Shown in pieces: positions 27,806 through 37,840 of a stretch of 64,000 nt of DNA. Within the stretch, counting starts at the first letter, position 1. Each line of letters opens with the position of its first letter. The notes beneath the pieces were generated by a model. That model worked only from the letters and a program-made list of their open reading frames with translations. It was not told the DNA's origin and did no database searches. The stretch covers positions 142,916 through 206,915 of the forward strand of contig CALKJO010000005.1 of NCBI GenBank assembly GCA_937995825.1, in the 5' to 3' direction. The position numbers and the translations under genes are program-made. The DNA comes from an uncultured Anaerolineae bacterium. GTDB taxonomy: Bacteria; Chloroflexota; Anaerolineae; Aggregatilineales; Phototrophicaceae.

Positions 27806-29049
27806 GAGTCTGATAAGACAGAGCGGCGCAGCATCCCGAACAGCGCGCCACAGATGGCGAGCAGGATCAACGTGCGCGCCACGACCAGCACGATGAAGGG
27901 TGTGAGGAGCGCGCCCGCCATCACACCGCCGGTATCGCCCGTGCGCAGCCACAGAAACGGATACTCGACAAAAACGACCAGCGACAGCATCAGCACCATC
28001 AGCACGCCCGTCCGTGTGGGAAAGCAGAGCAGCACTAGCGGGACGATCTGCGCCAGCCACTGCGGACTCCAGCCCTGCGCTTGCAGAAAAAAGATCAGCA
28101 GCGCAATCGTCACAAAAGCGACCATGCCCTTGCTGTCACGGCGGCGCGTTTGGGTGAAGACGAACAATCCGAGCAGCGCCGCCGCCCCCAAGCGCACAAG
28201 CCCAGCTACAACCGACGGATTGCCCGTCAGTATGTAAGCGTTGGCAACATCGAGTCGTTCAAATGCCGACCCGAAATTGCCCGTGCGGTAGTTGCCGTCG
28301 ATCAGCGCCCAGACCGTCTGATACGACGCTTTGTTGAACTGCGCAGTCAGCGAGGCAGCGGTGTTCTCCGGGTATTGAATGAACAGCGCGAGGTAGACCA
28401 GCCCAAACACCGCGCCCGCGGTGATCGTCGCGCTGAGCGCGCGCGCTGGCGGTCGATAGCGCCAGACCGCGCCGAGGATCAGCGCCGGCGTGAATTTGAC
28501 CAGCGCGCCAACGCCGATCCAGAGCGCAGACGCAGTATCTTTCCCTCGCACCAGCGCGTTCACGCCCAGCAGCAGAAAAAACGCCACCAGCGGTTCGAAA
28601 TTCCACCAGATGAATACCAGCGGCGCGAATGTCACGGCGTAAATCCATGCCAGCGCCATGCCGGTCTGCGCGCCATGCAGCCGATCCCCGATTGAGCGAA
28701 CCAGCGCCAGATTGCCGACTTCAAAGGTGAGCATGATCATGCCTAAAAACATCGCGAAGGCGGTGAAGTTCGCGCCCGTCAGCAGGAAAACAAACGTAGT
28801 CAGCGCATGCGGGATGGGCGGAAATTCGCTCCACCAGTCCCGAAACGGGAGCAGTCCTTCGCGGACGAACGAACTGAGCTGGAAATAATAGAAATAGTCC
28901 CCGCCGGCGGTCACCCCGCGCTCAGTTCCCCCGACGACCAGCGGCATCTGGACGAGCATCAGCATCAGACGGAAAAACACAAACAGCAGCAGCAGCAGGC
29001 GAAAGTCGCCCAGCAGACCGCCGAGACCGGTTTCTGCGCGCTTGGTCAT
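27802..29049 (-). CDS. GT87-like (DUF2029) mannosyltransferase-type membrane protein
   Basis: 415 residues, about ten helices. AGGDYFYYFQLSSFVREGL and PFRDWWSEFPPI sit in the first outside loop, and GVGALVKFTPALILG matches the conserved GT87 segment found in PimE-like polyprenyl-phosphate-dependent enzymes. Both ends overlap neighbours by 4 nt (ATGA type). It likely transfers a hexose in glycan assembly; sugar and acceptor are unknown. Confidence 0.8.
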   Translation of the reverse strand: MTKRAETGLGGLLGDFRLLLLLFVFFRLMLMLVQMPLVVGGTERGVTAGGDYFYYFQLSSFVREGLLPFRDWWSEFPPIPHALTTFVFLLTGANFTAFAMFLGMIMLTFEVGNLALVRSIGDRLHGAQTGMALAWIYAVTFAPLVFIWWNFEPLVAFFLLLGVNALVRGKDTASALWIGVGALVKFTPALILGAVWRYRPPARALSATITAGAVFGLVYLALFIQYPENTAASLTAQFNKASYQTVWALIDGNYRTGNFGSAFERLDVANAYILTGNPSVVAGLVRLGAAALLGLFVFTQTRRRDSKGMVAFVTIALLIFFLQAQGWSPQWLAQIVPLVLLCFPTRTGVLMVLMLSLVVFVEYPFLWLRTGDTGGVMAGALLTPFIVLVVARTLILLAICGALFGMLRRSVLSDS

Positions 29050-30497
29050 GCCACCTCTCGCACATAGATCGAGGCGAGTGGATCATCATAAACAAGCCTC
29101 CAGGCGGGATCGTCCAGCAGGCGCAGGGCGAGACCGCTGCCCGTCTCAACAAGGATGAGGTTGATACTATATTCTGTCAGCGCATCCTCCCATCCCGGAC
29201 TGCCGAGGGCAGTTTGCAGATAGCGGGTGAGCAGCGCATCGCCATAGAGATCAGTGCGCCCATCGACAAAAACAGGATAATCGGGCAGCGCGTAAAGCAG
29301 GTAGCCGCCCCAGTTATAGCTGTTGAACATCGGAGCGGCGGGGCGCTCGCGCTGAATGAACTCGACTGCCTCAACTGGAAGGATGCGGCGCAGTTCAGGA
29401 TCGACGATCTGCTCGTCCAGCACCAGCAGCGTCTTTGCCCCCGCGCCGAGAATTGCAAGAACGACGATCACGGCATTGACCCGCCTCATCAGCGGCGATG
29501 GACGGCGCACGGTCTTCAAAATCCAGCCGCGTTCGCGCAGCGCCGCGTCCACATGATATGCAAACACCGGCACGGCGATCACGCTGAAGACCGCGATATT
29601 GCGCCCGGCGGTCAGGGCGAGAAAGCCCGTGCCGCTTAGCAGCACAAAATCCGACCATGCCAGCGGTTTCTTACTCGCGCCGACCGCGCCCAGCGTCCCG
29701 AACAGCAGGATGATGAAGCCCCAAGTCTGGCGCTCTTGGAAATTCGGCGAGTTCCACTCCTGGATGAAGCTGCGGAGCGCGCCGATGCCGATGGTCTGAA
29801 ACGGCACAAGCAGCATGTTTAATCCATAGGGGTTGATCGCCAGCGCGCCAACCGACAGCACGGCAATCGCAATCAGCTTACCGAGTCTGCGCCAGCCCAA
29901 TGTGTCTGCAGAACGAGGATTGAGCAGATTTTGCATCCCCTCCCCGACGATGAATCCGCCGAGGATGATGAATCCGATGGAAAAACCAGCGTGGAGATTG
30001 CCCCAAAGCGCCATCAGCGGCACGAACAGCCAGACTCGGTCAGTCCGTCTGACTTTGTATAAATAAAGAAGATAAAGGACGATGGTGCTGAGAAAAAACG
30101 AGATCATCTGAGGACGCGGCGACCAGAAAACCGCCGCCGCCGTTGCGCCGATAACGATGATAAACGCGCGCACGTAGACGCTGCCAGCGCTCATCCGAAA
30201 CAAAACATACATGCCCGCCGTCGCCAGCCATGCCATATAAACGGTCAGTCCGAGATAGCCGCTGACGCGCCAGAATGCCAGCAGGATGATCTGCGCGCCC
30301 CAACTGTGGTTGATCCAGGGTTCGCCCTGCATCGTGTGGGAGAAGGGATCGGTATAGATGAAGCCTCGCGTCAGGATATGTTCCCCGCTGCGCAGATGCC
30401 ACCACATATCGGTATCGACGGGGATGCGCGCCGCCAGCGCGAAGACCAGCGCAAAAAGCAGGACTGCCGCCGTGCGTTCAATCGTCAGCCCGCGCAT
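29046..30497 (-). CDS. Polytopic membrane protein, GT-C-like, unknown specificity
   Basis: 483 residues. The N-terminal loop IPVDTDMWWHLRSGEHIL plus TDPFSHTMQGEPWINHSW is a recognisable pattern of a widespread uncharacterised family of GT-C-like proteins. The soluble C-terminal region (about 380-483) includes YNWGGYLLYALPDYPVFVDG, typical of the same family. It overlaps the sugar-transferase stop by 1 nt and the next start by 4 nt. Its role in the surface-glycan operon is inferred from context. Confidence 0.7.
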   Translation of the reverse strand: MRGLTIERTAAVLLFALVFALAARIPVDTDMWWHLRSGEHILTRGFIYTDPFSHTMQGEPWINHSWGAQIILLAFWRVSGYLGLTVYMAWLATAGMYVLFRMSAGSVYVRAFIIVIGATAAAVFWSPRPQMISFFLSTIVLYLLYLYKVRRTDRVWLFVPLMALWGNLHAGFSIGFIILGGFIVGEGMQNLLNPRSADTLGWRRLGKLIAIAVLSVGALAINPYGLNMLLVPFQTIGIGALRSFIQEWNSPNFQERQTWGFIILLFGTLGAVGASKKPLAWSDFVLLSGTGFLALTAGRNIAVFSVIAVPVFAYHVDAALRERGWILKTVRRPSPLMRRVNAVIVVLAILGAGAKTLLVLDEQIVDPELRRILPVEAVEFIQRERPAAPMFNSYNWGGYLLYALPDYPVFVDGRTDLYGDALLTRYLQTALGSPGWEDALTEYSINLILVETGSGLALRLLDDPAWRLVYDDPLASIYVREVA

Positions 30498-31924
30498 CAG
30501 ACCCCGCTCATGCTCAGCACTTTGCCGACCGTGCGGATCAGGATGTTCATGTCCAGCAGCAGCGAGCGATGGCGAATGTAGTAGAGGTCGTATTGCAGCT
30601 TGATCATGGCGTCCTCATCGGTCGAGCCATAGCTGTACTGCACCTGCGCCCACCCAGTCAGACCGGGACGGACGATCATTCGGGTGCGGTAAAAAGGGAT
30701 TTTCTCCGTCAGCCGCGCGACATGCTCCGGTCGTTCGGGGCGCGGTCCGACAAAGCTCATATCACCGCGCAGCACGTTGATCAACTGCGGCAGCTCATCC
30801 AGGCGCGTTTTACGCATGAAGCGACCGAAGCGCGTCACGCGCGGATCGCCGGCATGACTGAAGACGGCGCCAGTCTCCGCCTCCGCATTCTGCACCATTG
30901 AACGAAATTTGATCAATTTGAAGCGCCTCCCACCGCGCCCCATGCGCTCCTGCGTGTAGAAAATGCCGCCGCGCGAGTCCAGTCGGATGAGCAGCGCGAT
31001 GAAAGGCAGCAGCGCCATGAATGGAACCAATCCCATTAGCGCCAGCGTAACATCGATTAGGCGTTTTAGGAATGGATAGGGGTTAATGACCCCATCATGG
31101 GTGCTGACCGGCAGAAAAACCACCGCCCAGTTGTTATCGACATGCTCAACTGGGACGCGCCCGGTCAGGCGCTCGTAGAGAATCGGCATCGGGACAATCG
31201 AGATGCCCTGCTCATACGCATCCATGACACCTGGAAACACGTCACCCGGCAGATGATCGGTGGTCGTGATGATCAGCTCGCTGATCCGATCCCGCCGGAC
31301 AAAATTCATCAGGTCTGCGCCTGTCCCCAGAACTGGCACGCCTTTGAACAACATCCCCACCTTATCCGCTGAACTGATAATGCCGCGAATCTCATATTCG
31401 CCATCGGCGTAGCTGCGCATGGCTTCGATGATTGCCTGCGCGCCCCAGTCGGTTCCGATGATCAGGGCGCGGCGCGGCTCGCTTGTCCAGCCGAGCAGAA
31501 ATGGACGCGACAGCCGCCATGCGCCGATCAGGATCAGCGATGCGACTCCGTAGTAAATGATGAACAGGCGCGGCAGCGTGCCAGGCGGCGATACGAAAAA
31601 TACCAGGATATACACCACCCAGGTCTGCGCCGTGATCAACAGCAGACGGCGCACTGTCCGCCCGCGCTGCGCAGCAATACGCAGCTCATAGAAATCGTTG
31701 GCGCTCGCCAGCAGCAGCCAGAGCGCCGCCAGCGCAAAGAACCACGCGCCCTGAGAAAGCACAAACTCAAGTGTGAAACCGCGCTGCGCATCGACCACCG
31801 ACCAGATATACAGGGCGATCAGAACGGAGAGAACAACAGCAGCGATATCCCCCAACGCAAGCAGCGCGCGGCGTTCGGAAATCTGAAGCTGAAGCCGTCG
31901 TTTTGGTATCGGTGAGAAGAACAT
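30497..31924 (-). CDS. WbaP/exopolysaccharide-type polyprenyl-phosphate sugar-phosphate transferase
   Basis: 475 residues. Four or five N-terminal membrane helices (about 20-140), then a Rossmann-like region ([19 protein letters not shown]) and the bacterial sugar transferase domain from about 285: [36 protein letters not shown], then [24 protein letters not shown]. This is the complete signature of initiating phosphoglycosyltransferases, which put the first sugar phosphate onto undecaprenyl phosphate. It is the only initiating enzyme in the operon, so its neighbours probably extend or polymerise the same glycan. GAGGG precedes its ATG. Confidence 0.92.
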   Translation of the reverse strand: MFFSPIPKRRLQLQISERRALLALGDIAAVVLSVLIALYIWSVVDAQRGFTLEFVLSQGAWFFALAALWLLLASANDFYELRIAAQRGRTVRRLLLITAQTWVVYILVFFVSPPGTLPRLFIIYYGVASLILIGAWRLSRPFLLGWTSEPRRALIIGTDWGAQAIIEAMRSYADGEYEIRGIISSADKVGMLFKGVPVLGTGADLMNFVRRDRISELIITTTDHLPGDVFPGVMDAYEQGISIVPMPILYERLTGRVPVEHVDNNWAVVFLPVSTHDGVINPYPFLKRLIDVTLALMGLVPFMALLPFIALLIRLDSRGGIFYTQERMGRGGRRFKLIKFRSMVQNAEAETGAVFSHAGDPRVTRFGRFMRKTRLDELPQLINVLRGDMSFVGPRPERPEHVARLTEKIPFYRTRMIVRPGLTGWAQVQYSYGSTDEDAMIKLQYDLYYIRHRSLLLDMNILIRTVGKVLSMSGV

Positions 31925-31946
31925 CAGCCGCCCTCAAGCCTTTACG

Positions 31947-34241
31947 TCAATAGCGCCCAATGGCGGGCTTGATGCGAAATATGATCAGGATGCCTAAAAG
32001 TGACACGGCACTGACGAACGCGCCCGCTAGCGTCCACCAGGGTCTGTAGGCAAACTCGACCGTGTGGACGCCGGCTGGAACCTGCACAGCGCGAAACGCG
32101 AGGTTAGCGCGATAAATGTACGCCGGCTGGCTGTCCACCATCGCCGTCCAGCCAGGGTAATCGCTGTCCGCCACGATCAACCAGGCATCGCGATTGGCTT
32201 CCAGTTCGATCACAAGCCGACTCGCGCTGTCCGTCAACCGCCGTATCTCACCCACCCTGCCTTCGCTCGGCTGAGGACAGCCGCCGTCACCGAGAGCGTG
32301 CGCGGTCATATCCGGATTCCAGACGGGGTCGGTAAGCGCGGCGATCAACGCTGACTCATCGACGTGCCAGCAGATCGCATCGACCAGCCAAGCACGCGGC
32401 GCTGCCATCAGCTCGCCCAGGTCGAAGGCGCGGTCAACGCTTGCTGCACGCAGCAGTTTGCGCGGGTTCTCACTCGTCTCGATCAGGTTTACATAGGTGA
32501 GATACGGCGCGGGCAGGAGCGGATCGAAATTATTGAGCAGATACGTCCGGTCAAGCAAATTGAGGTTAGGCAAGCCGCTCTGCCGCACCGCCGCCCAACC
32601 ATCAGCGGCGATCCGGTAGTCATCAAAACGAAAGAGCAGGTCAAATTTGATCTCGCGTTCGCGGGCTTCCGACCAGTACCCGCGTCCCGCGTCCGCGTTA
32701 ATATCCGTCAGCGGCTCATAAAATGCTGAGGGAACTGTTGGGTTCAGCCCCCACGCCGCAGCGGCCAGATCAGAGGCGACAACCAGCAGCACCAGCGCTG
32801 ACCAGCGCGGTCGGCGCGGCGAATCCGCCTCTGGCTGCGCAATGATCAGCGCGCAGAGCAGCGCGACTACGATGAACATCACGATCAGCGCCTGAGTCAG
32901 AGTCGGCAGAGTTGGCGCGCGGTCTTGCACAAAAAACGATGTTACAACGAGAACTGCTCCCGCCCCCGCCGACGCCGCCAGTCCCAACCGCGCTCTGCGG
33001 AGGGCTTTGAACGAACGCTCCCACAGCGACGCGCCGATCCCCGCTAAGATACACAACCCTGTGACCGTCCACAGATGCCAGCGAACGGGAGCCTGAAACA
33101 TATCGAAAGTGGGGATATAGTCATATAAGAACGGAAAGATCGGCGTATAGCGCCCCAAAGCGAACACGAATCCGATCAAGACGACTCCGAGCGCCAGTGG
33201 AACGTAGCGCAGAAAAACGGGGCGCTGTTCGTGCTGGCGGCGGCGCAGCGCGGTGAGGACTGCTGACAGCGCCAAGAATAAAGGGATGATCCCAACATAG
33301 ACCGCGTCCTCGAAATACGCGCCTTCCGTGTAATACGACCCATCCGCGGGCGTGCCGAAGATGTTCGGGGCGATCAAGTTGAGGGCGCGCGCTGGCGCAT
33401 AGCTGTAATTCAGGGCAAATGACGACTCAACGCCATCTGCGCGTCCTGACTGCATTAGCAGTTCGGCGGTGGGCAGAAGCTGCGCGGATGCCGCCCCAAT
33501 ACCAATCAGGACGCAGCCCGCAGTCGCCAGCAGCGGCGCGGAGCGCCGCCAGATCGTGTCGCGGTAACCGATCAGGCGCAGTCCGCTGGTGTCCAGCGGC
33601 GGAATGCGCGCCGCCGTCCAAACGGCGAAAAGCCCTGCCAGCAGCAGCGTGTACCATGCGGTCTGCGCGTGACCTGCCAGCAGCAGCAGCGCGACGAAAA
33701 GCGCAGTCCACCCCCCATCACGGACGCGGCGCACTGTCAGCAGACCATACAATGCCCACAGCAGCCATGGAAGCCACGCCGCCGCGCTGATGATCGGGAA
33801 CGTGTGCAGTCGGGCGAACAGATACGCGCTCATGCCGAAGGCGATGCCAGCTGTGCCAGCGCCGAGCGGCCTAAGACCGATGCGAACGCCGAGCCGCCAC
33901 ATGCCCCATCCCGCCAGCACAAGATGAACTACGGCAGCTGCGCTCATGATCAGCGCCAGCGCCGCGGCGGAAACTGGTATCAAACCGACCCAATTTAACG
34001 GGTAGAAAAAAGCCGATTGATAATTCGCCAGCAGCGGCGCGCCCGCGCCGTTGTATGGATTCCAGAACGGCAGCGTCAGATCACGAATCAGCTCAAAGCC
34101 GTAGAGACGCCAGGGGAAGAATTGCAGCGCCGGCAGTCCCCAGAACAGCGACTCGCCCAGAAACAGCCGATGCATAACCACTGCGACTGCTCCCGCCAGA
34201 ATAAAGATCGGCAGGCGGGTGTGACGTTCCACTTGTGACAC
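31947..34241 (-). CDS. YfhO-family polytopic membrane protein
   Basis: About 764 residues from GTG 34241, chosen for its GGAG site 5 nt upstream; a TTG eight codons earlier is possible. More than ten helices. The loop LPFWNPYNGAGAPLLANYQS matches the YfhO pattern (wnP...G.P..an.q...fyPl). The C-terminal part from about 540 is outside the membrane and ends with a last helix. YfhO proteins are thought to glycosylate teichoic-acid-like or other surface polymers. The gap to the sugar transferase is 22 nt. Confidence 0.75.
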   Translation of the reverse strand: MSQVERHTRLPIFILAGAVAVVMHRLFLGESLFWGLPALQFFPWRLYGFELIRDLTLPFWNPYNGAGAPLLANYQSAFFYPLNWVGLIPVSAAALALIMSAAAVVHLVLAGWGMWRLGVRIGLRPLGAGTAGIAFGMSAYLFARLHTFPIISAAAWLPWLLWALYGLLTVRRVRDGGWTALFVALLLLAGHAQTAWYTLLLAGLFAVWTAARIPPLDTSGLRLIGYRDTIWRRSAPLLATAGCVLIGIGAASAQLLPTAELLMQSGRADGVESSFALNYSYAPARALNLIAPNIFGTPADGSYYTEGAYFEDAVYVGIIPLFLALSAVLTALRRRQHEQRPVFLRYVPLALGVVLIGFVFALGRYTPIFPFLYDYIPTFDMFQAPVRWHLWTVTGLCILAGIGASLWERSFKALRRARLGLAASAGAGAVLVVTSFFVQDRAPTLPTLTQALIVMFIVVALLCALIIAQPEADSPRRPRWSALVLLVVASDLAAAAWGLNPTVPSAFYEPLTDINADAGRGYWSEAREREIKFDLLFRFDDYRIAADGWAAVRQSGLPNLNLLDRTYLLNNFDPLLPAPYLTYVNLIETSENPRKLLRAASVDRAFDLGELMAAPRAWLVDAICWHVDESALIAALTDPVWNPDMTAHALGDGGCPQPSEGRVGEIRRLTDSASRLVIELEANRDAWLIVADSDYPGWTAMVDSQPAYIYRANLAFRAVQVPAGVHTVEFAYRPWWTLAGAFVSAVSLLGILIIFRIKPAIGRY

Positions 34242-34283
34242 GCGCGCTCCAAATCTGTTTGACAATGCCGCAAAGTATATCCG

Positions 34284-36017
34284 TCAATTTCGACGACTCA
34301 GCCAAGCGATCACCCCAGTTATCGAGACAAAAAATGATACGCCGGATATGATCGCTGCCGCCAGCGTCCCCTGATGGTTGGCGTTCAGCACCTTGATATC
34401 GATCTGGCGCGCCGGAAACGGGATGCTCTCGTCATTCAACACCCGATTCGCGTAAATGAAGATGCTGCCAACCGGCTCATGCGCCTGCTCGAACAGCGGA
34501 TGATCAATGGGATAGGCGCTGACGACGTGCGAAACGCCCCACTCCGCCAGCAGCGCCGGATCGGGCGTGTATACGCGGTTCGCCGTCGCTGGATCGTCAC
34601 CTGTCATGCCGAGCAGCGGCGGCTGAACGACGTTGTAGCCCTGAATCCCCATTCCCCCACCTAATTGTATCGCTTCTGCCGCGATCTGAAGTTGAAAAGG
34701 ATCGACTCCGCCGAAAATGCGCAGGTCATACGCCGCAGCCGTGCTTTGCTCAAGGCTGTAGGTTGGGGAGTAAATGCGCCCCGGACTCAAATCCACCAGC
34801 GCAGCGGCAAGGGCGCGCTGCTCATCAGTGAGCCAATCTGAGCGCCAGCTCAGCCAACCGCGTCCTGCCAGCAGCAGATCGAGCGCCATCACTGCGATCA
34901 GCGGATAAGCGAGCGCGCCGCGCCTGCTGGCAAGCAGACGATCCACGCCATAAGTGGCGAGCAGCGGCAGGATCAGGGCGACCACGACCCATGCGCGCGA
35001 CGGCACGCGAAACCATAATAGCAGCGGAAAAAGCTCGACCAGTCGGCGCCACAGCAGCCCATTTTCGCCCAGCGCATACCATGCCGCCAGCGCGATCACC
35101 ATCAGCCAATGTGCATAGCGCAGCGGCTGCGCGATCAGCGCGACCAGCCCCAACCCCAGAACGCCAAGCCCGACATACGTGAGCAGTTCAACATTCGCGC
35201 CCGCAGGCATGAGCAGTCCCAGCAGCATCTCAGGCTGAAGGGAAAAGATGCCGGACTCCTGCGGCGTGAGCGCGGCGCGGCTGAGATGGGGCGACCAAAA
35301 CAGCAGCGGGATGATCACGCCGACCGCAAGGACAGCGCAGACCAAAACCGACGGCAGCAGCGCGGGCAGCCGCGCCAGCGCTTTCTTGCGGATCGCAAGA
35401 TGCGCTGCATACCATGCCGCCAGCGGCAGCGCAAACAGGCTGACGCGCATATCCGCCAAGACGATCAGCCCGGCAGTTACGCCGACGAACAGCCATGAGC
35501 CGCGCGCTCGTTCGGGTTCAAAATGCTGTTCGACCGCAGCCATCAGCCAGGGGAACCACGCAAGCGCATAGACAATATCTAGATGCCCCGCCCCCAGATG
35601 CCCGATCAGACGCGGCGAAAGCGCAAATGCCGCGCCCCCCGTCAGACCTGCTAGCCGATGCAGCCCCAGAAGCTGTGTCCAGCGGTACATGCCCAAGCCG
35701 GCGATCAGCAGATGAGCGATCATCAGCAGATTCAGGCTGAAAGGGGGCGGAAGGAGAGCGCTGAGCCAGTTTGGAGGATAGGCAGTCTTGTTAAGCGGGT
35801 TTGCCATGAATGGCTGCCCACCCATAATCGTTTCGCGCCAGAGCGGGAGTTCACCCCGCTGAAAGCTCTGATAGAAGAACAGCGCTGCAGGATAATGCGA
35901 GGTGACAGCGTCCGAATAGCGCGCTCCGGGTGTGAATGGGAGTGAACCGAGCTGGTATCCGGTGAGCAGCAGCAGCACGCCGACCAATGCCGCCGCTCCC
36001 CATTGTTCAAGGCGCAT
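34284..36017 (-). CDS. YfhO-like polytopic membrane protein
   Basis: About 577 residues. GARYSDAVTSHYPAALFFYQ, then LPLWRETIMGGQPFMANPLN and YPPNWL give the same YfhO-type loop as the downstream gene, with acidic Asp in the first loop. About eleven helices, and a short outside region at the end. The start is uncertain (36017 or 36029), both inside the end of the upstream gene. Two YfhO-like genes in a row suggest duplicated, specialised transferases. Confidence 0.7.
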   Translation of the reverse strand: MRLEQWGAAALVGVLLLLTGYQLGSLPFTPGARYSDAVTSHYPAALFFYQSFQRGELPLWRETIMGGQPFMANPLNKTAYPPNWLSALLPPPFSLNLLMIAHLLIAGLGMYRWTQLLGLHRLAGLTGGAAFALSPRLIGHLGAGHLDIVYALAWFPWLMAAVEQHFEPERARGSWLFVGVTAGLIVLADMRVSLFALPLAAWYAAHLAIRKKALARLPALLPSVLVCAVLAVGVIIPLLFWSPHLSRAALTPQESGIFSLQPEMLLGLLMPAGANVELLTYVGLGVLGLGLVALIAQPLRYAHWLMVIALAAWYALGENGLLWRRLVELFPLLLWFRVPSRAWVVVALILPLLATYGVDRLLASRRGALAYPLIAVMALDLLLAGRGWLSWRSDWLTDEQRALAAALVDLSPGRIYSPTYSLEQSTAAAYDLRIFGGVDPFQLQIAAEAIQLGGGMGIQGYNVVQPPLLGMTGDDPATANRVYTPDPALLAEWGVSHVVSAYPIDHPLFEQAHEPVGSIFIYANRVLNDESIPFPARQIDIKVLNANHQGTLAAAIISGVSFFVSITGVIAWLSRRN

Positions 36018-37656
36018 AAATCTCGACATCGCCAAAGACAGCGATCAGACGCAGGCTTGCCAGACACGTGCCTGCGCCAAGCTGCCGTTCATTCGCGCCG
36101 TAGAGGACATATTTCACCTGATAGCGCTCGATTAGCCCGGCGCAGTCATCACGACCTGCATACCATGCCTCGACCTGCGCCTGTTTCTGTTCCGCATGGA
36201 GCGTTTCATACGGATGTCCATAGATGACACGCCCGCTTGTCCATCCGGGAATCCAGGCGCTCACCACCGGTGACGCCAGCAGCACATCACGCCGCCCAAC
36301 CTCACCATCCAGCCATCGAAATGCAGCCGCATAGTCGCTTTGCAGGAATACGCCCATCACCAGATGCGGCGATCCGACCAGCGCCGGCACAATCGGCAGA
36401 AATAACATGAGAATCTGACTGACCGCGATAAAGGGAAACAGGAGCGCAAAAACAAGCTGACGGACGCGGCGGCTGATCAGCGGCAGCCATGTGTCTTCCA
36501 GCGCGCGCGCAGCAAAATATGCAATCGGGATCATCATGCCAACCGCAAATCGGCGCTGCACGTTGGTCGGAAGATACATAACCACAATTATAGCGATCAG
36601 CCAGAGCAGCATCAGACGGTCACCGTCGCGCTCAAAGCGCCGCACAGCGCGCCAAATCCCTGGAAGCGCCAGCAGCAGCGGAATGCCGAAGCCCGCCGCC
36701 ATGACCAGTGGGTTAGGCGCTTCGGTGACGTTCTGGCGATTCCATTCGGACATCCAGGGATTGTACATGATGACCATCGCGTAATACACCGCCAGTGGCA
36801 GCGCGGGCATCACGACTGCCAGCATCCAAGTCAGAAGGCGCGGATGGATGCGCCGATCCTTCCACCAGATCGAGCCGAGATAAACCGCCAATGCAGCGCC
36901 AAAAGGCACGAGCGCCTGCGGATAGAGCAGCGCCAGCGCGACGCTGATCAGCCCTGCCATCCCCCAATAGCGCTCGAAGACAGGATCATCATCTCCGCCA
37001 GGGCGCAAAACCTGAATGAACAGCGATGCCATCAGCGCCATCAGCGCCAGCGTCAGCGGAAAATGGACATTCATCAGGGTGCTGTAGAACGGAAATGCCT
37101 CAGGCAGCAGCGGAAAATCAGGAAAGGTGGTGATCTGCAGCGTCGGCGCAAGAAACCATCCGAAGCCCGACCCAACCGTGACAATCCCGAAAAACAGAAA
37201 GCGCGTGCGTTTCCGCTGCCAGATCACAGCGCTGAGCTGATACAGCGCCACATACATGAACAGCGCAGCAAACATCCGCGCCACATGGAACATCACCATC
37301 AAGGGAACACCGGTGAGACGGGCTGCATGCCCGAGCAGTGGATACACAACCTGAATCAGCGCGCCGCCGTGAGACTCCGGGGTATGCTGAAAGGTGACAA
37401 GCCACTCCCCTTCAAAGCCCAGCATCATCTTTGAGAAATAAGTCGCGCCATCCAGATAATTATGCAGCGCCCCCATGAACTGCCATCCGGGCGTGCCGCG
37501 CAGCGCAACCCAGATCAGCGGTGTGAATGCCAGCAGCACGAACGCACCCGCGATGATCACCACCCAGCGCCATTCACGCGGTGTGATATGCATACTATAG
37601 CGCGCACCGATAATGTGCGCCTTGGGTACTATCGGCTCAATCAGAGTATCCCGCAC
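36007..37656 (-). CDS. Polytopic membrane protein, probable GT-C-like
   Basis: 549 residues from GTG 37656, supported by GGGAGGGAAAG just upstream; ATG 37593 lacks such a site. About ten helices. The first outside loop ALHNYLDGATYFSKMMLGFEGEW has an Asp/Tyr-rich character as in GT-C enzymes, but no signature is certain. It is the first gene of the eight-gene operon, and its end overlaps the next gene by 11 nt. The function is inferred from neighbours only. Confidence 0.65.
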   Translation of the reverse strand: MRDTLIEPIVPKAHIIGARYSMHITPREWRWVVIIAGAFVLLAFTPLIWVALRGTPGWQFMGALHNYLDGATYFSKMMLGFEGEWLVTFQHTPESHGGALIQVVYPLLGHAARLTGVPLMVMFHVARMFAALFMYVALYQLSAVIWQRKRTRFLFFGIVTVGSGFGWFLAPTLQITTFPDFPLLPEAFPFYSTLMNVHFPLTLALMALMASLFIQVLRPGGDDDPVFERYWGMAGLISVALALLYPQALVPFGAALAVYLGSIWWKDRRIHPRLLTWMLAVVMPALPLAVYYAMVIMYNPWMSEWNRQNVTEAPNPLVMAAGFGIPLLLALPGIWRAVRRFERDGDRLMLLWLIAIIVVMYLPTNVQRRFAVGMMIPIAYFAARALEDTWLPLISRRVRQLVFALLFPFIAVSQILMLFLPIVPALVGSPHLVMGVFLQSDYAAAFRWLDGEVGRRDVLLASPVVSAWIPGWTSGRVIYGHPYETLHAEQKQAQVEAWYAGRDDCAGLIERYQVKYVLYGANERQLGAGTCLASLRLIAVFGDVEIYAP

Positions 37657-37840
37657 TTTGATCTTTCCCTCCCCGAGCGCCGCGCCCTACTACCGAGTTA
37701 CCTTAGATAATTCTCATTGTACATGCTAAACCGCTTCAGAACGTGGGCAATTCTTATGGTCAGCGCCGCGTCGGATCGATAAAATTGTGATGTAAAAGCG
37801 CGTTATGCGGCACCTCGATGGCGCTCTGGAGACGATGATC

